64,000 bases of DNA from Ardenticatenaceae bacterium. GTDB lineage: Bacteria > Chloroflexota > Anaerolineae > Promineifilales > Promineifilaceae. Shown here one piece after another: positions 35,471 to 43,543 of this stretch. The DNA lies in NCBI GenBank assembly GCA_020634245.1, contig JACKCC010000014.1:62001-126000 (forward strand), written 5' to 3'. Each line of letters begins with the position of its first letter. Position 1 is the stretch's first letter. The notes under the pieces were generated by a model, which saw nothing but the letters and a program-made list of their open reading frames with translations, was not told the DNA's origin and did not search any database. The translations under genes were made by a program, and so were the position numbers.

Positions 35471-35626
35471 AAAAACCATCCAAACTGAGTTGGTTTAGAT
35501 GGTCAAATAATAGTCAAAACTCAAGTTGGTAGATGCCGACTATACCGTTTAACGGCCGTCCCGTCAAAGTTGTTGAGGCAGGATTTAGAATTTCCCTGGC
35601 TGATCCTCGCTGTTACAATAAGCAGT

Positions 35627-36895
35627 ATGAAAAGCACATTTCCCCTTGACCTTTCTTATGCTCAACACCTTGATCAGCAAGACGAACTGATCCCTTTTCG
35701 CCGCCGCTTTGTGACCGACGATTCAGACCTGATTTACCTGGATGGCAACTCGCTGGGTCGGCTGCCGTTGGCGACACGTCATCTCATGCAGCAAACCATT
35801 GACGATGCCTGGGGCCGCCGCCTTATCCGCAGTTGGAATGAGGGCTGGTTCACGTTGCCGGAGCGCATCGGCGGCAAAATCGCCCGCTTATTGGGCGCGC
35901 AGCCCGACGAAGTTGTCGTAGCCGATTCCACATCGGTCAATCTGTTCAAACTAGCTCTGGCCGCGTTGGAAGCTCAGCCGGAGCGCCATAAAATCATCAC
36001 CGATGACTTGAATTTCCCGTCCGATCTGTACGTACTGCAAAGCATCTCCCGGCTGCGGGCAGGCAGCTATGTGCAGGTTGTCGCCTCGTCTGATGGCATT
36101 CACGGCCCGGTGGCAGCGCTGGCCGAGGCAATTGATGGGGATACGGCACTGGTCGTTCTCTCGCATACGACGTTTAAGAGCAGTTTTGTGTATGACATGA
36201 CGGCCGTTACCCAACTTGCCCACCAGTCAGGAGCCATCATGCTCTGGGATTTGAGTCACTCGGCTGGCAGCGTGTTCATCAATCTAAACGAAGCCAATGT
36301 TGATTTGGCCGTGGGCTGCACTTACAAATATCTCAACGGCGGGCCGGGCGCACCGGCTTTCTTGTACGTGCGCCGCAATTGGCAAGATAAGCTCAATAAT
36401 CCCATTGCCGGCTGGATGGGTCAGCACAGACCATTCGATTTTGGGTTGGATTATGCGCCAGAGCCGGACCTGCGCCGCTTCCTCAGCGGCACTCCGCCTA
36501 TCCTTTCTCTGGCGGCTATTGAGGCGGGGGTGGATTTATTGCTGGAAGCCGGGATGGACAACATCCGGGCTAAATCAGTGCAGCAGAGCGAATATTTGAT
36601 TGATTTGTGGCGGCAATTGTTGGCTCCCATCGGCTTCCGCTTGAATTCACCGTCTGATTCCGAACAGCGCGGTTCGCACATTTCGCTGGGTCATGAAGAA
36701 GGGTGGCGCATCAATCTGGCGCTCATTGACCAGCACATCCTGCCCGATTTTCGCCGCCCAGACAATATTCGGTTGGGGATTACGCCGCTGTATACGACGT
36801 ATGAAGATTTGTGGACGGCCGTTACCCATCTTCGCACCATCGTCACCCAAAAACAATACCAGTCTTACAGCCAGACTGCCCACACGGTAACCTAA
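35627..36895 (+). CDS. kynU: Kynureninase
   Basis: 422 residues from ATG 35627. PLP-dependent aspartate aminotransferase fold. It cleaves L-kynurenine to anthranilate and alanine in tryptophan breakdown. Seen: FRRRFVTDDSDLIYLDGNSLGRLP near the N-terminus, DSTSVNLFKL, WDLSHSAGSVFINLNE and the Schiff-base Lys in VGCTYKYLNGGPGAPAF (Lys234). No other kynurenine-pathway gene is nearby. Its start lies close to the divergent FKBP gene. Confidence 0.93.
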   Translation: MKSTFPLDLSYAQHLDQQDELIPFRRRFVTDDSDLIYLDGNSLGRLPLATRHLMQQTIDDAWGRRLIRSWNEGWFTLPERIGGKIARLLGAQPDEVVVADSTSVNLFKLALAALEAQPERHKIITDDLNFPSDLYVLQSISRLRAGSYVQVVASSDGIHGPVAALAEAIDGDTALVVLSHTTFKSSFVYDMTAVTQLAHQSGAIMLWDLSHSAGSVFINLNEANVDLAVGCTYKYLNGGPGAPAFLYVRRNWQDKLNNPIAGWMGQHRPFDFGLDYAPEPDLRRFLSGTPPILSLAAIEAGVDLLLEAGMDNIRAKSVQQSEYLIDLWRQLLAPIGFRLNSPSDSEQRGSHISLGHEEGWRINLALIDQHILPDFRRPDNIRLGITPLYTTYEDLWTAVTHLRTIVTQKQYQSYSQTAHTVT

Positions 36896-36898
36896 AAA

Positions 36899-37074
36899 GC
36901 CTCCCGCAAGCCCAAGACTCGCGGGAGGCACAAGGAGGAGCCGCTAGCCGACAAAATTGGTTAGGTAAACCACAGAACGTGTTTTAACAAAAATATGCTT
37001 TGTTTCTGTGGTTTACTCAGGGAAAGCGGGAGAATCTTTGGTTCATTAATTCAAACGACATTCCCGCTTTTCCC
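36899..37074. terminator. Three stacked hairpins between convergent genes
   Basis: GCCTCCCGC (36899-36907) with GCGGGAGGC (36921-36929), preceded by AAAAA so it reads as a terminator on the minus strand. GTAAACCACAGAA (36965-36977) with TTCTGTGGTTTAC (37004-37016), perfect 13 bp. GGGAAAGCGGGA (37020-37031) with TCCCGCTTTTCCC ending at 37074, which abuts the stop codon of the minus-strand gene. Together they separate kynU from the repeat-protein gene. Confidence 0.7.
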
Positions 37075-38207
37075 TAATTGCAGACAGAAGCAGTATTGTT
37101 ATAGAACCAGTTATAACTGTAGTATGGATTGGCATGTGCCGTATCCATGCGAATCGAAATACGGTACGAGCCGGCCAAATTCGCCGGGATGGCAAATGTT
37201 TTGTCAAAGGAACCGCCCGCACCGGAATCAAATGTGCCCACAACAGTTCCACCGATACCGGCTGTCCACATTGGCCCCATGCGCACGGTAAACGTCTGGT
37301 TGGCTGGGAAATTGGTCGTGCGGAACATCACCGATTTATCCCGTTCGACGGTGCAAATGTGGATAGCGGGGATTCCTGAATAAACGGCCGTTGTTGTTGT
37401 CGTTGTCGTCGTTGTGGTTGACGAGGATGACGATGACGATGGAGTTGTGTTGTTATAGAACCAGTTATAAGCGTAATACGGATTAGCATGAGCCGTCTGT
37501 GCGCGGATTGAAATTTGATAAGCACCCTTAAACTTGTCCGGAATCGCAAACGTTTTTGTCAACGCGCCACCGGTGCCCGATTCGATCGTTCCTACAACTT
37601 CGCCACCGATACCCAATGTCCCCATTGCACCCATTGTTACCGTAAAGGTTTGATTGGCTGGGAAATTTTTGGTCACAATCGTTACCGATTCATCGGCCTT
37701 GACCGAACTGATGTCAAAGGTGGGAATGCCTGTGTAACCAACCACCCCAGGGCTGTAGGAGCCAGTTGTGTCGTTGTAAAACCAATTGTAGCTGTAATAT
37801 CCCTGGGCGCTCTGCAGGCGAATGGCAATTTGGTATTGGCCATGAAGCTGGGCTGGAATGGTGTAGGTGGTGGTAAACGATCCGCCGGCACCGGAGTTGG
37901 TTGTTCCTACCAAATAGCCATTAATGCCCAATGTGCCTATGTATCCCATCGTGACAACAAAGTCCTGTCCGGCAGGGAAGTTTTGGGTCACGATCGTGAC
38001 GGTCTTATCAACGGCAACACTTTGGATGGAAAATGTAGGGATAGCCCCGCTGCTAGAGTTGACGCTGCCAGCCCTGAAAACGAGCGCACAAATGAGCAAG
38101 GCTAACAAAATCCCGGCCCTGGGTCGGAAAAACGAACCAATTCGCCGCTTGAAGCGTGGCGATACCTTGCCATTGGATGCTTTAGATACAGGGACTTTCA
38201 GTGACAT
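37074..38207 (-). CDS. Secreted protein with three ~100-residue repeats
   Basis: 377 residues from ATG at 38207, with AGGAGG seven bases upstream. A positively charged N-terminus and a membrane or signal segment (AGILLALLICALVFRAG) are followed by three tandem units. Each has the pattern IP-F-I-SV--D-SVTI-T-NFPA-QTFTV-MG--GT-GI-G--VGT--SG-GG, then T--IP---G-YQI-IR---- and ends YY-YNWFYN-T. Units 2 and 3 are joined by a Ser/Thr homopolymer linker. Each unit looks like a beta-sandwich module. No enzymatic motif. Likely a surface or extracellular structural protein; the module is familiar from Anaerolineae-type genomes but has no name I know. Confidence 0.75.
   Translation of the reverse strand: MSLKVPVSKASNGKVSPRFKRRIGSFFRPRAGILLALLICALVFRAGSVNSSSGAIPTFSIQSVAVDKTVTIVTQNFPAGQDFVVTMGYIGTLGINGYLVGTTNSGAGGSFTTTYTIPAQLHGQYQIAIRLQSAQGYYSYNWFYNDTTGSYSPGVVGYTGIPTFDISSVKADESVTIVTKNFPANQTFTVTMGAMGTLGIGGEVVGTIESGTGGALTKTFAIPDKFKGAYQISIRAQTAHANPYYAYNWFYNNTTPSSSSSSSTTTTTTTTTTAVYSGIPAIHICTVERDKSVMFRTTNFPANQTFTVRMGPMWTAGIGGTVVGTFDSGAGGSFDKTFAIPANLAGSYRISIRMDTAHANPYYSYNWFYNNTASVCN
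37386..37448 (-). repeat. Microsatellite encoding a Ser/Thr linker
   Basis: A run of GTTGTC/GTCGTT triplets followed by GATGAC triplets on the + strand encodes, on the minus strand, a run of Ser then Thr residues between repeat units 2 and 3 of the secreted protein. It is a candidate for length variation by slippage without frameshift. Confidence 0.8.
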
Positions 38208-38479
38208 AGTAAACCTCCTAAATTGTGTGGCGAATGGGAGGGCTGCATCTATTAGCAAACTCGTCTTTGAGGAAGAGAGGCGTCTATGCACGAGATTGTT
38301 TTGCCTTCACCCACCCTACATTATGTAGATGAAGGCATTATACACGAAAACAGGGGAAGATTTCTATAGAACGGCCGTTCCTTTCACCGAAGCAGTTATC
38401 CAACTTTGTCGTAGGCTGAGCCTGTCGAAGCCCAGCAGTCGCGCCGACCGCTCTCAGATAGCAATTATAGCTAATGAAT
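38208..38479. promoter_or_regulatory. Intergenic region with minus-strand promoter, hairpin and REP-like copy
   Basis: TATAAT on the minus strand (38342-38337) is a likely -10 for the repeat-protein gene, -35 not clear. Just downstream a two-part hairpin is formed by GCCTTCA (38303-38309)/TGAAGGC (38330-38336) and CTACA/TGTAG inside it. GGCTGAGCCTGTCGAAGCCC (38414-38433) is a copy of the TTCGACAAG/GTCGAAG dispersed repeat. One ACGGCCGT at 38371. Confidence 0.5.
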
Positions 38480-39661
38480 TTAATCCAACTGTCCGGTTAC
38501 AAAACGGCGGGCTGTTTCGGCCAACAGGGCTGCGCCTAAGGGCAGCACACGCTCGTCAATGTCAAAGGTCTCCGTGTGGTGGTGGCGGGTGATGCCGTCG
38601 GGTGCAGCCGCGCCCAACATAACCATTGCTCCTTTTGCTTTTTGAGCCATGTAGGCAAAATCTTCGGCCCCCATGCCAAATTCGCCATCGGCTACGGCCG
38701 TTTCCCCGACCACCTCCCGCGCCACCTCCCGCATCCAGTTGTTGACAGTCTCATTATTAAATAGCGATGGGTAGCCTTTGATAATTTCCAATTCATAACT
38801 GCCGCCCAACGTCTCGCTCAACTTCAACGCCCGTTCCAATTCCGACCATAACTGCTGCCGTATTTCTTCCTGATGGGAGCGAATTGTCCCCTGGAGGTAT
38901 ACTTCCTTGGGGATGACGTTGGAAACCGTTCCGCCGCTGACCTGTCCTAAGCTGACAACTGCTGGACGCAGCGGATTAATCCAACGCGAAGGAATAGCAT
39001 AAATCGCGTTCAAAATTGGCCCCAGCATAAACAATGGGTCACTGCCGGTATGCGGATACGCCCCATGTCCGCCTTCACCGCGCACCCAGGCCTTGAACTG
39101 ATCTACCGCTGCCAGACTGAATCCATCCTCGAAGAAGAAAACACCGGATGGATAATCAGACCAAACGTGCAGCGCAATGACGGCATCGACGTCAGCCAAA
39201 GCACCATCCTCGATCATAGCGGTTCCGCCACTGATTCCATTGCCATCAAACGCTTCTTCGGATGGTTGAAACAAGAAGCGCACATTACCCTGCCAGTTAT
39301 CTTCGGCCAGGCTTTGTTTGAGCAGGTGGGCCGCGCCTAACAAAATCGCGGTGTGGGCATCGTGGCCGCAGGCATGCATGACGCCATCATTCTGAGATTT
39401 GTACGGCACGTCGTTTTTTTCGTTGATGGGCAGCGCATCCATGTCGGCCCGGATGGCAATTGTCGGGCCGTCGCCGGTGCCGATTTGGGCCACCACACCG
39501 GTACGGCCGATTCCGGTTTGCGCTTTAATCCCCAATTCGGCCAGCGTGTCGGTCACCAGGGCGGCGGTGCGAAACTCTTGGAACCCAAGTTCCGGGTGTT
39601 GGTGGATTTCTCGGCGTAAACGGATTAGTTCATCGGCGATGGCTTGGGCTTTGGCTAACAT
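38480..39661 (-). CDS. M20-family amidohydrolase (N-acyl amino acid hydrolase)
   Basis: 393 residues from ATG at 39661, with AAAGGAC upstream. M20D group: RREIHQHPELGFQEF near the N-terminus, IRADMDALPI, MHACGHDAHTAILLGAA (metal ligands), FQPSEEAFDGNG (catalytic Glu pair) and GAEDFAYMAQKAKGAMVMLG at the end. Such enzymes cleave N-acyl or amide-linked amino acids (hippuricase, IAA-amino acid hydrolase, N-acetyl-diaminopimelate deacetylase). The exact substrate is not readable from context. Confidence 0.9.
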   Translation of the reverse strand: MLAKAQAIADELIRLRREIHQHPELGFQEFRTAALVTDTLAELGIKAQTGIGRTGVVAQIGTGDGPTIAIRADMDALPINEKNDVPYKSQNDGVMHACGHDAHTAILLGAAHLLKQSLAEDNWQGNVRFLFQPSEEAFDGNGISGGTAMIEDGALADVDAVIALHVWSDYPSGVFFFEDGFSLAAVDQFKAWVRGEGGHGAYPHTGSDPLFMLGPILNAIYAIPSRWINPLRPAVVSLGQVSGGTVSNVIPKEVYLQGTIRSHQEEIRQQLWSELERALKLSETLGGSYELEIIKGYPSLFNNETVNNWMREVAREVVGETAVADGEFGMGAEDFAYMAQKAKGAMVMLGAAAPDGITRHHHTETFDIDERVLPLGAALLAETARRFVTGQLD

Positions 39662-39681
39662 TTTTTGTCCTTTTTTGATTT

Positions 39682-39758
39682 GAACTGCAAAGAACGCGAA
39701 GGGTACCAATGAAAAAGAGCTTAAAAATCTTTGCGCTCTCTGCGCTCTTTGCGGTTAT
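39682..39758. repeat. TTTGCGCTCT word-like inverted repeat tract
   Basis: GCAAAGAACGCGAAGGG on one side and CTTTGCGCTCTCTGCGCTCT plus TTGCGG on the other are imperfect inverted complements of the same words. It sits between the M20 gene and the pentapeptide gene and touches the latter's stop codon. Tracts of this CTTTGCG/CTCTGCG type occur in intergenic regions of many unrelated bacteria. Confidence 0.7.
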
Positions 39759-40348
39759 GTGTTGTCGTCTAGAATGATATCCAGGCCATGCAGCAGCGCA
39801 AGGGCTTCGGGCATGGCGAACTTCGTTTTCTTGAGCGTGTTCAGGTGAGGCGCGATGAAATAATTGCGGGCATCGGTAAAATCGACGCGGGTGAGATTGG
39901 TGTGGAAGAAACGGCCGTTACTAAAATCAGTCCCGGTGCAGTTGGCGTCAGTCAAATTGCACTCGTCAAAATAAGCCTCTTTAGCCACGCAGCCGGTGAT
40001 AACCGCCCGCTCTAAATCCAGTCCCATGAAGGTGTTGTAGCTGAGATTGCAGTCGTGGAAGGCTGGCCATTGGATGCGCTCGACTTTGGCCCAGTTGACA
40101 CCTGCCAGTTTGCAACCCTGGAATTTGGTACGCTGTACCGCGCAATATTCGACGTCAATCAGGCTCAGATCACAATCTTGGAACTCGCAGTCGCGAAAAG
40201 TGCAGCGCTGGAACTGGGTTTCGCTGAAGAGACACGCTTTGAAGATGCAGTTGTCGAAAGTGACCGCTTTTAACTTGCCCCGCGCCCATTCCAGCCCGGT
40301 AAATTCCCGGTCGTAATATTCCTCCCCCGATTCAAATGGCTCGTTCAT
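39755..40348 (-). CDS. Pentapeptide-repeat protein, Qnr/McbG-like
   Basis: 197 residues. Almost the whole length is a pentapeptide coil with a central Phe/Leu every fifth residue (CIFKACLFSETQFQRCTF; CEFQDCDLSLIDVEYC; CNLTDANCTGTDFSNGRFF; TNLTRVDFTDA). A short non-coil segment (NWAKVERIQWPAF) sits mid-way, as in Qnr, and the C-terminus PEALALLHGLDIILDD resembles the dimerisation tail of McbG/Qnr. Known members mimic DNA and protect or regulate gyrase. Its start codon overlaps the stop of the GyrA-CTD-like gene by ATGA, so the two are translationally coupled. Function here is inferred. Confidence 0.85.
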   Translation of the reverse strand: MNEPFESGEEYYDREFTGLEWARGKLKAVTFDNCIFKACLFSETQFQRCTFRDCEFQDCDLSLIDVEYCAVQRTKFQGCKLAGVNWAKVERIQWPAFHDCNLSYNTFMGLDLERAVITGCVAKEAYFDECNLTDANCTGTDFSNGRFFHTNLTRVDFTDARNYFIAPHLNTLKKTKFAMPEALALLHGLDIILDDNT

Positions 40349-41370
40349 GATTCGCTGATTGGGGCAAGGGTAACGGCCGTTACCTCATCCGCTCTTAACG
40401 CCATGCAATTCACACCCTGGACCACGCCCTCTTTCGGCGGCACTTCCTCGGCCTGAAAACGAATGATTTTGCCTTGCCGGGAGATAAGCAAGATGTCGTC
40501 GTTTTCAGTGACGGCCAGCGCCCCGATGAGATTGTCCGTTTTCATGGCCACCTTGCCACCCGCTCCCGGCGCTTTGTTGGCAGCAAAGCCGGCCATCTGG
40601 CGAATAGTCCCTTTGCCGTCATCGCCAATCAGGAAAACGCCGCTTGAATTGGAAACGGCCGTAACCGCCACCACCACATCATCCACCTGCGTCCGCAGTC
40701 CCAATACGCCCCGCGTGGGTACCTGACTCTCCATAAAGCGGATCGCCTTGCCTTGTTTAGTGGCGATGAACAAATCGCTATCGCCCGGTGTCCAGCAAGC
40801 ACCGACCAGATAGCCGCCTTCTTTGACGTTGTGAAAACTCATTCCCTGGAGCATGTTTGCGCCCAAGTAGCCGTCGCGCACGCGGCGCACCCAGCCCCGT
40901 TCGCTGACCAAAGCCACATATTTGTCCCGATTGGCGGGCAGTGCCGCCACAATCCGTTCATGCACCTGGAAGGGCAGCAGGTCGGCCAGCGCCTGCCCTT
41001 TGGCCCGTACCGGCGCTTCATTCAGTTTTCCCAGCGGCAGGCGGAAGGCACGGCCGTAATTGGAAAACAGCAGCAGGGTTTCGCTCTCGTCGGCCACAGC
41101 CAGCAGTGCCGGGGCATCGGATTCGGCCGTTTCCAGATCAAATACACCCATGCCACCGCGCCGTTGACGGCCGTACAAATGGCGCGGCGTCCGTTTAATC
41201 ATCCCTTCCTGGCTGATGGTTATGATATTAATCGTCGTCGGTGGTTCACTTGGCTCTATCGATGGTGTGGCAGCCGCCGTTCGTGCCTGACCGGCGACCA
41301 ATTGGGCTTCCAGCGCCTCAATGTAAGCCAACACTTCCGGCGATACTTGACTTAAATCGGGTCGTTCCAT
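40345..41370 (-). CDS. Stand-alone GyrA C-terminal-domain-like beta-pinwheel protein
   Basis: 341 residues. No breakage-reunion domain, no catalytic Tyr. After a short helical N-terminus (residues 1-30) comes a six-blade-like series of GyrA-CTD repeats: TISQEGMIKRTPRHLYG, LLLFSNYGRAFRLPLGKLNE, YVALVSERGWVRRV, DLFIATKQGKAIRF, VFLIGDDGKGTIRQM and DILLISRQGKIIRF. A GyrA-box-like QRRGGMG is at residues 69-75 (usual form QRRGGKG or QRRGGRG). GyrA CTDs wrap DNA to set handedness. Located three bases after the BCCP gene and overlapping the pentapeptide gene. Confidence 0.88.
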   Translation of the reverse strand: MERPDLSQVSPEVLAYIEALEAQLVAGQARTAAATPSIEPSEPPTTINIITISQEGMIKRTPRHLYGRQRRGGMGVFDLETAESDAPALLAVADESETLLLFSNYGRAFRLPLGKLNEAPVRAKGQALADLLPFQVHERIVAALPANRDKYVALVSERGWVRRVRDGYLGANMLQGMSFHNVKEGGYLVGACWTPGDSDLFIATKQGKAIRFMESQVPTRGVLGLRTQVDDVVVAVTAVSNSSGVFLIGDDGKGTIRQMAGFAANKAPGAGGKVAMKTDNLIGALAVTENDDILLISRQGKIIRFQAEEVPPKEGVVQGVNCMALRADEVTAVTLAPISES

Positions 41371-41373
41371 GTC

Positions 41374-41889
41374 TTAATCCTTGGCTGCGCCATCGCTAAT
41401 CACGGCCAATACCTGACCTTTTTCCACACCATCACCCGGCTTCACCTGCACCCGTGTTACGATGCCGTCGCGCGGCGAGCGCAGTTCATTTTCCATTTTC
41501 ATCGATTCCAGAATGATGATTTTATCGCCTTTGTGAACGTAGCTGCCTTCTGCTGCTGGCGCAGCGATGATGATACCGGGCATGGGTGATTTGATGACGG
41601 CTTCACCGTGTACGGTCGTATCTGCCCCCCTTGCCTTGGCCAACCGATACGCCCGCTCATCCTGCACTGTTACCGAATACAGTTCGCCGCGCAGCAGAAC
41701 ATCCCATACATCCTCCCGCGCCTCCACAACCGCCTCGTAAGACAAATTATTCAGCAGCAGCGACACCAGTCCACCATCCGGCAGTTGGTGAAAATCAATA
41801 TCATACCGTTCGCCATTAACCGTGATTTCCCGATCCTGGCCCACTTCAATCTCAATTTCCTGCTCGTTTACCGTGGCAATGTATTTCAT
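41374..41889 (-). CDS. Biotin carboxyl carrier protein of an acyl-CoA carboxylase
   Basis: 171 residues. N-terminal ~90 residues form a small beta domain; the C-terminal 75 residues are the biotinyl domain (KSPMPGIIIAAPAAEGSYVHKGD) with the biotinylation site ESMKMEN at Lys131. It carries CO2 from biotin carboxylase to the carboxyltransferase. Same operon as accC (next upstream) and the carboxyltransferase. Followed after three bases by the GyrA-CTD-like gene. Confidence 0.93.
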   Translation of the reverse strand: MKYIATVNEQEIEIEVGQDREITVNGERYDIDFHQLPDGGLVSLLLNNLSYEAVVEAREDVWDVLLRGELYSVTVQDERAYRLAKARGADTTVHGEAVIKSPMPGIIIAAPAAEGSYVHKGDKIIILESMKMENELRSPRDGIVTRVQVKPGDGVEKGQVLAVISDGAAKD

Positions 41890-41894
41890 AATTT

Positions 41895-41944
41895 AGCTAG
41901 AGCTAGAGGTTAGAGCGAGAGGAAAACTTGCTCTAGCTCTAGCT
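41895..41944. repeat. AGCTAGAG inverted repeat tract between BCCP and accC
   Basis: AGCTAGAGCTAGAG (41895-41908) and CTCTAGCTCTAGCT (41931-41944) are a perfect 14-bp inverted repeat made of the word AGCTAG repeated. The loop holds AGAGCGAGAGG. It fills the short gap between two co-transcribed genes. Confidence 0.8.
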
Positions 41945-41955
41945 CAATCCTCCAG

Positions 41956-43476
41956 CTATCTTCTTAATCGTTCCCAGCGGCCCAAATATTTCCAATTGCT
42001 CGTATCCCGTTCGCCCGGAGCCATAATTTGGCTTGCCTGCTGTCCCTGCCGATGAGCAACCAATGTCGCCAGAATCGCCGCCTCTAAATGATCTGTCGCT
42101 TCCCGATCATTCATACTAAACCGCTCTTCAACAAATTTCGTGTCAAACTGGCCGGTTAAGAAGCGGTGGCTGTCCATCATATGCTGGTGGAAAGGAATAT
42201 TTGTCTTTACACCCATGATGCGGTATTCAGTCAGTGCCCGGCGCATCCGCAGCACCGCTTCACCGCGTGTCTCGCCGTAGCAAATCAGTTTGCTGATCAT
42301 CGAATCGTAATACGGCGTGACCTCATAGCCGGGGAAAACGCCGGTATCGACACGCACGCCCGGCCCGGTGGGCAGGCGGCTGGTCGTAATCGTCCCCGTC
42401 GAGGGCAGGTAATTGTTGTACGGATCTTCGGCATTGATGCGGCACTCGATGGCCCAGCCCTTCATTTGCACGTCATCCTGGGTGATACGCAGCTTGCGCC
42501 CGCGGGCAATACGCAGCATTTCCTGCACGATGTCCACGCCGGTCACCAACTCCGTCACCGGATGCTCGACTTGCAAGCGGGTGTTCATCTCCAAAAAGTA
42601 GAAGTTTTTCTCTTTATCAACCAGGAACTCAATCGTCCCAGCATTGACATAATCAACCGCTTTGGCGGCGGCGACGGCCACCTCTCCCATGCGGCGGCGC
42701 AAATCTTCATCCACCACAAACGAAGGTGATTCTTCGATGAGTTTTTGATGGCGGCGCTGCAAGGAGCATTCGCGTTCGCCCAGATACAGGGTGTTCCCGT
42801 GACTATCGGCTAATAACTGGATTTCGATGTGACGGCCGTCAACGATCATCTTCTCCAAATAAACCGTCCCATCCCCAAACGCCGCCTGCGCTTCCCGGCG
42901 CGCCGCCGCAATGGCGTCCGGCAAATCCTTAGCCTCGTATACCGGCCGCATCCCCTTGCCACCGCCGCCCGCCGACGCCTTCACCAACAGCGGGAAGCCA
43001 ATCTCATTGCCGGCGGCAATCAATTCTTCGTCCGTACCGACCGGTGCGCCGGGTACAACCGGCACGCCAGCCGCCGTGACCGTTTCGCGGGCCGTTTGTT
43101 TGTCACCCATCGTGCGGATAGCAGCGGCCGGCGGCCCTACAAACACAATCCCGGCATCGACACACGCCTGGGCAAACTCGGCCCGTTCAGCTAAAAAACC
43201 GTAACCGGGATGAACGGCCTCCGCCCCCGACTTTTTAGCTACGTCCAGAATCTTATCAATGACCAGATAACTGTCGCGCGCCGGAGAGGATCCAATGTGG
43301 TATGCCTCGTGGGCATAACGCACGTGCGGCGCATTACGATCGGCATCGGAATAAACAGCTACCGTCTCAATCCCCAGCTCATGCGCTGCCCGCAAAATGC
43401 GCATCGCAATCTCGCCCCGGTTAGCAATGAGCAGCTTGTCAAATTTTTTGGTTAAAAGTCCGTCAGTTCGTGTCAT
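41956..43476 (-). CDS. accC: Biotin carboxylase subunit
   Basis: 506 residues. ATP-grasp enzyme that carboxylates biotin. Motifs: KLLIANRGEIAMRILRAA, EAVHPGYGFLAERAEFA, LLVKASAGGGGKGMR (ATP loop), YLGERECSLQRRHQKLIEESP, FLEMNTRLQVEHPVTELVTG (catalytic Arg/Glu) and ECRINAEDP. Slightly longer than the ~450-residue bacterial AccC at the C-terminus. AAGG lies nine bases before ATG 43476. Acts with BCCP and the carboxyltransferase encoded on either side. Confidence 0.95.
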   Translation of the reverse strand: MTRTDGLLTKKFDKLLIANRGEIAMRILRAAHELGIETVAVYSDADRNAPHVRYAHEAYHIGSSPARDSYLVIDKILDVAKKSGAEAVHPGYGFLAERAEFAQACVDAGIVFVGPPAAAIRTMGDKQTARETVTAAGVPVVPGAPVGTDEELIAAGNEIGFPLLVKASAGGGGKGMRPVYEAKDLPDAIAAARREAQAAFGDGTVYLEKMIVDGRHIEIQLLADSHGNTLYLGERECSLQRRHQKLIEESPSFVVDEDLRRRMGEVAVAAAKAVDYVNAGTIEFLVDKEKNFYFLEMNTRLQVEHPVTELVTGVDIVQEMLRIARGRKLRITQDDVQMKGWAIECRINAEDPYNNYLPSTGTITTSRLPTGPGVRVDTGVFPGYEVTPYYDSMISKLICYGETRGEAVLRMRRALTEYRIMGVKTNIPFHQHMMDSHRFLTGQFDTKFVEERFSMNDREATDHLEAAILATLVAHRQGQQASQIMAPGERDTSNWKYLGRWERLRR

Positions 43477-43478
43477 AA

Positions 43479-43540
43479 TTAGCCTTCAGCTTTCAGCTAA
43501 TCAGCTTTTCAGCCTTCATCCTTTTGCCTTCTGATTTCCA
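43479..43540. repeat. TTCAGC word repeat tract between accC and pccB
   Basis: AGCCTTCAGCTTTCAGCTAA, TCAGCTTTTCAGCCTTCATC and CTTTTGCCTTCTGATTTCC are reiterations of TTCAGC/CTTTTGC words. It fills the gap between two co-directional genes and ends just before the pccB-like stop codon. Confidence 0.75.
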
Positions 43541-43543
43541 CCT

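Noticed and set aside
37386..37448. CRISPR-like or tandem DNA repeat
   Set aside because: Simple triplet microsatellite in frame; no spacers, no cas genes.
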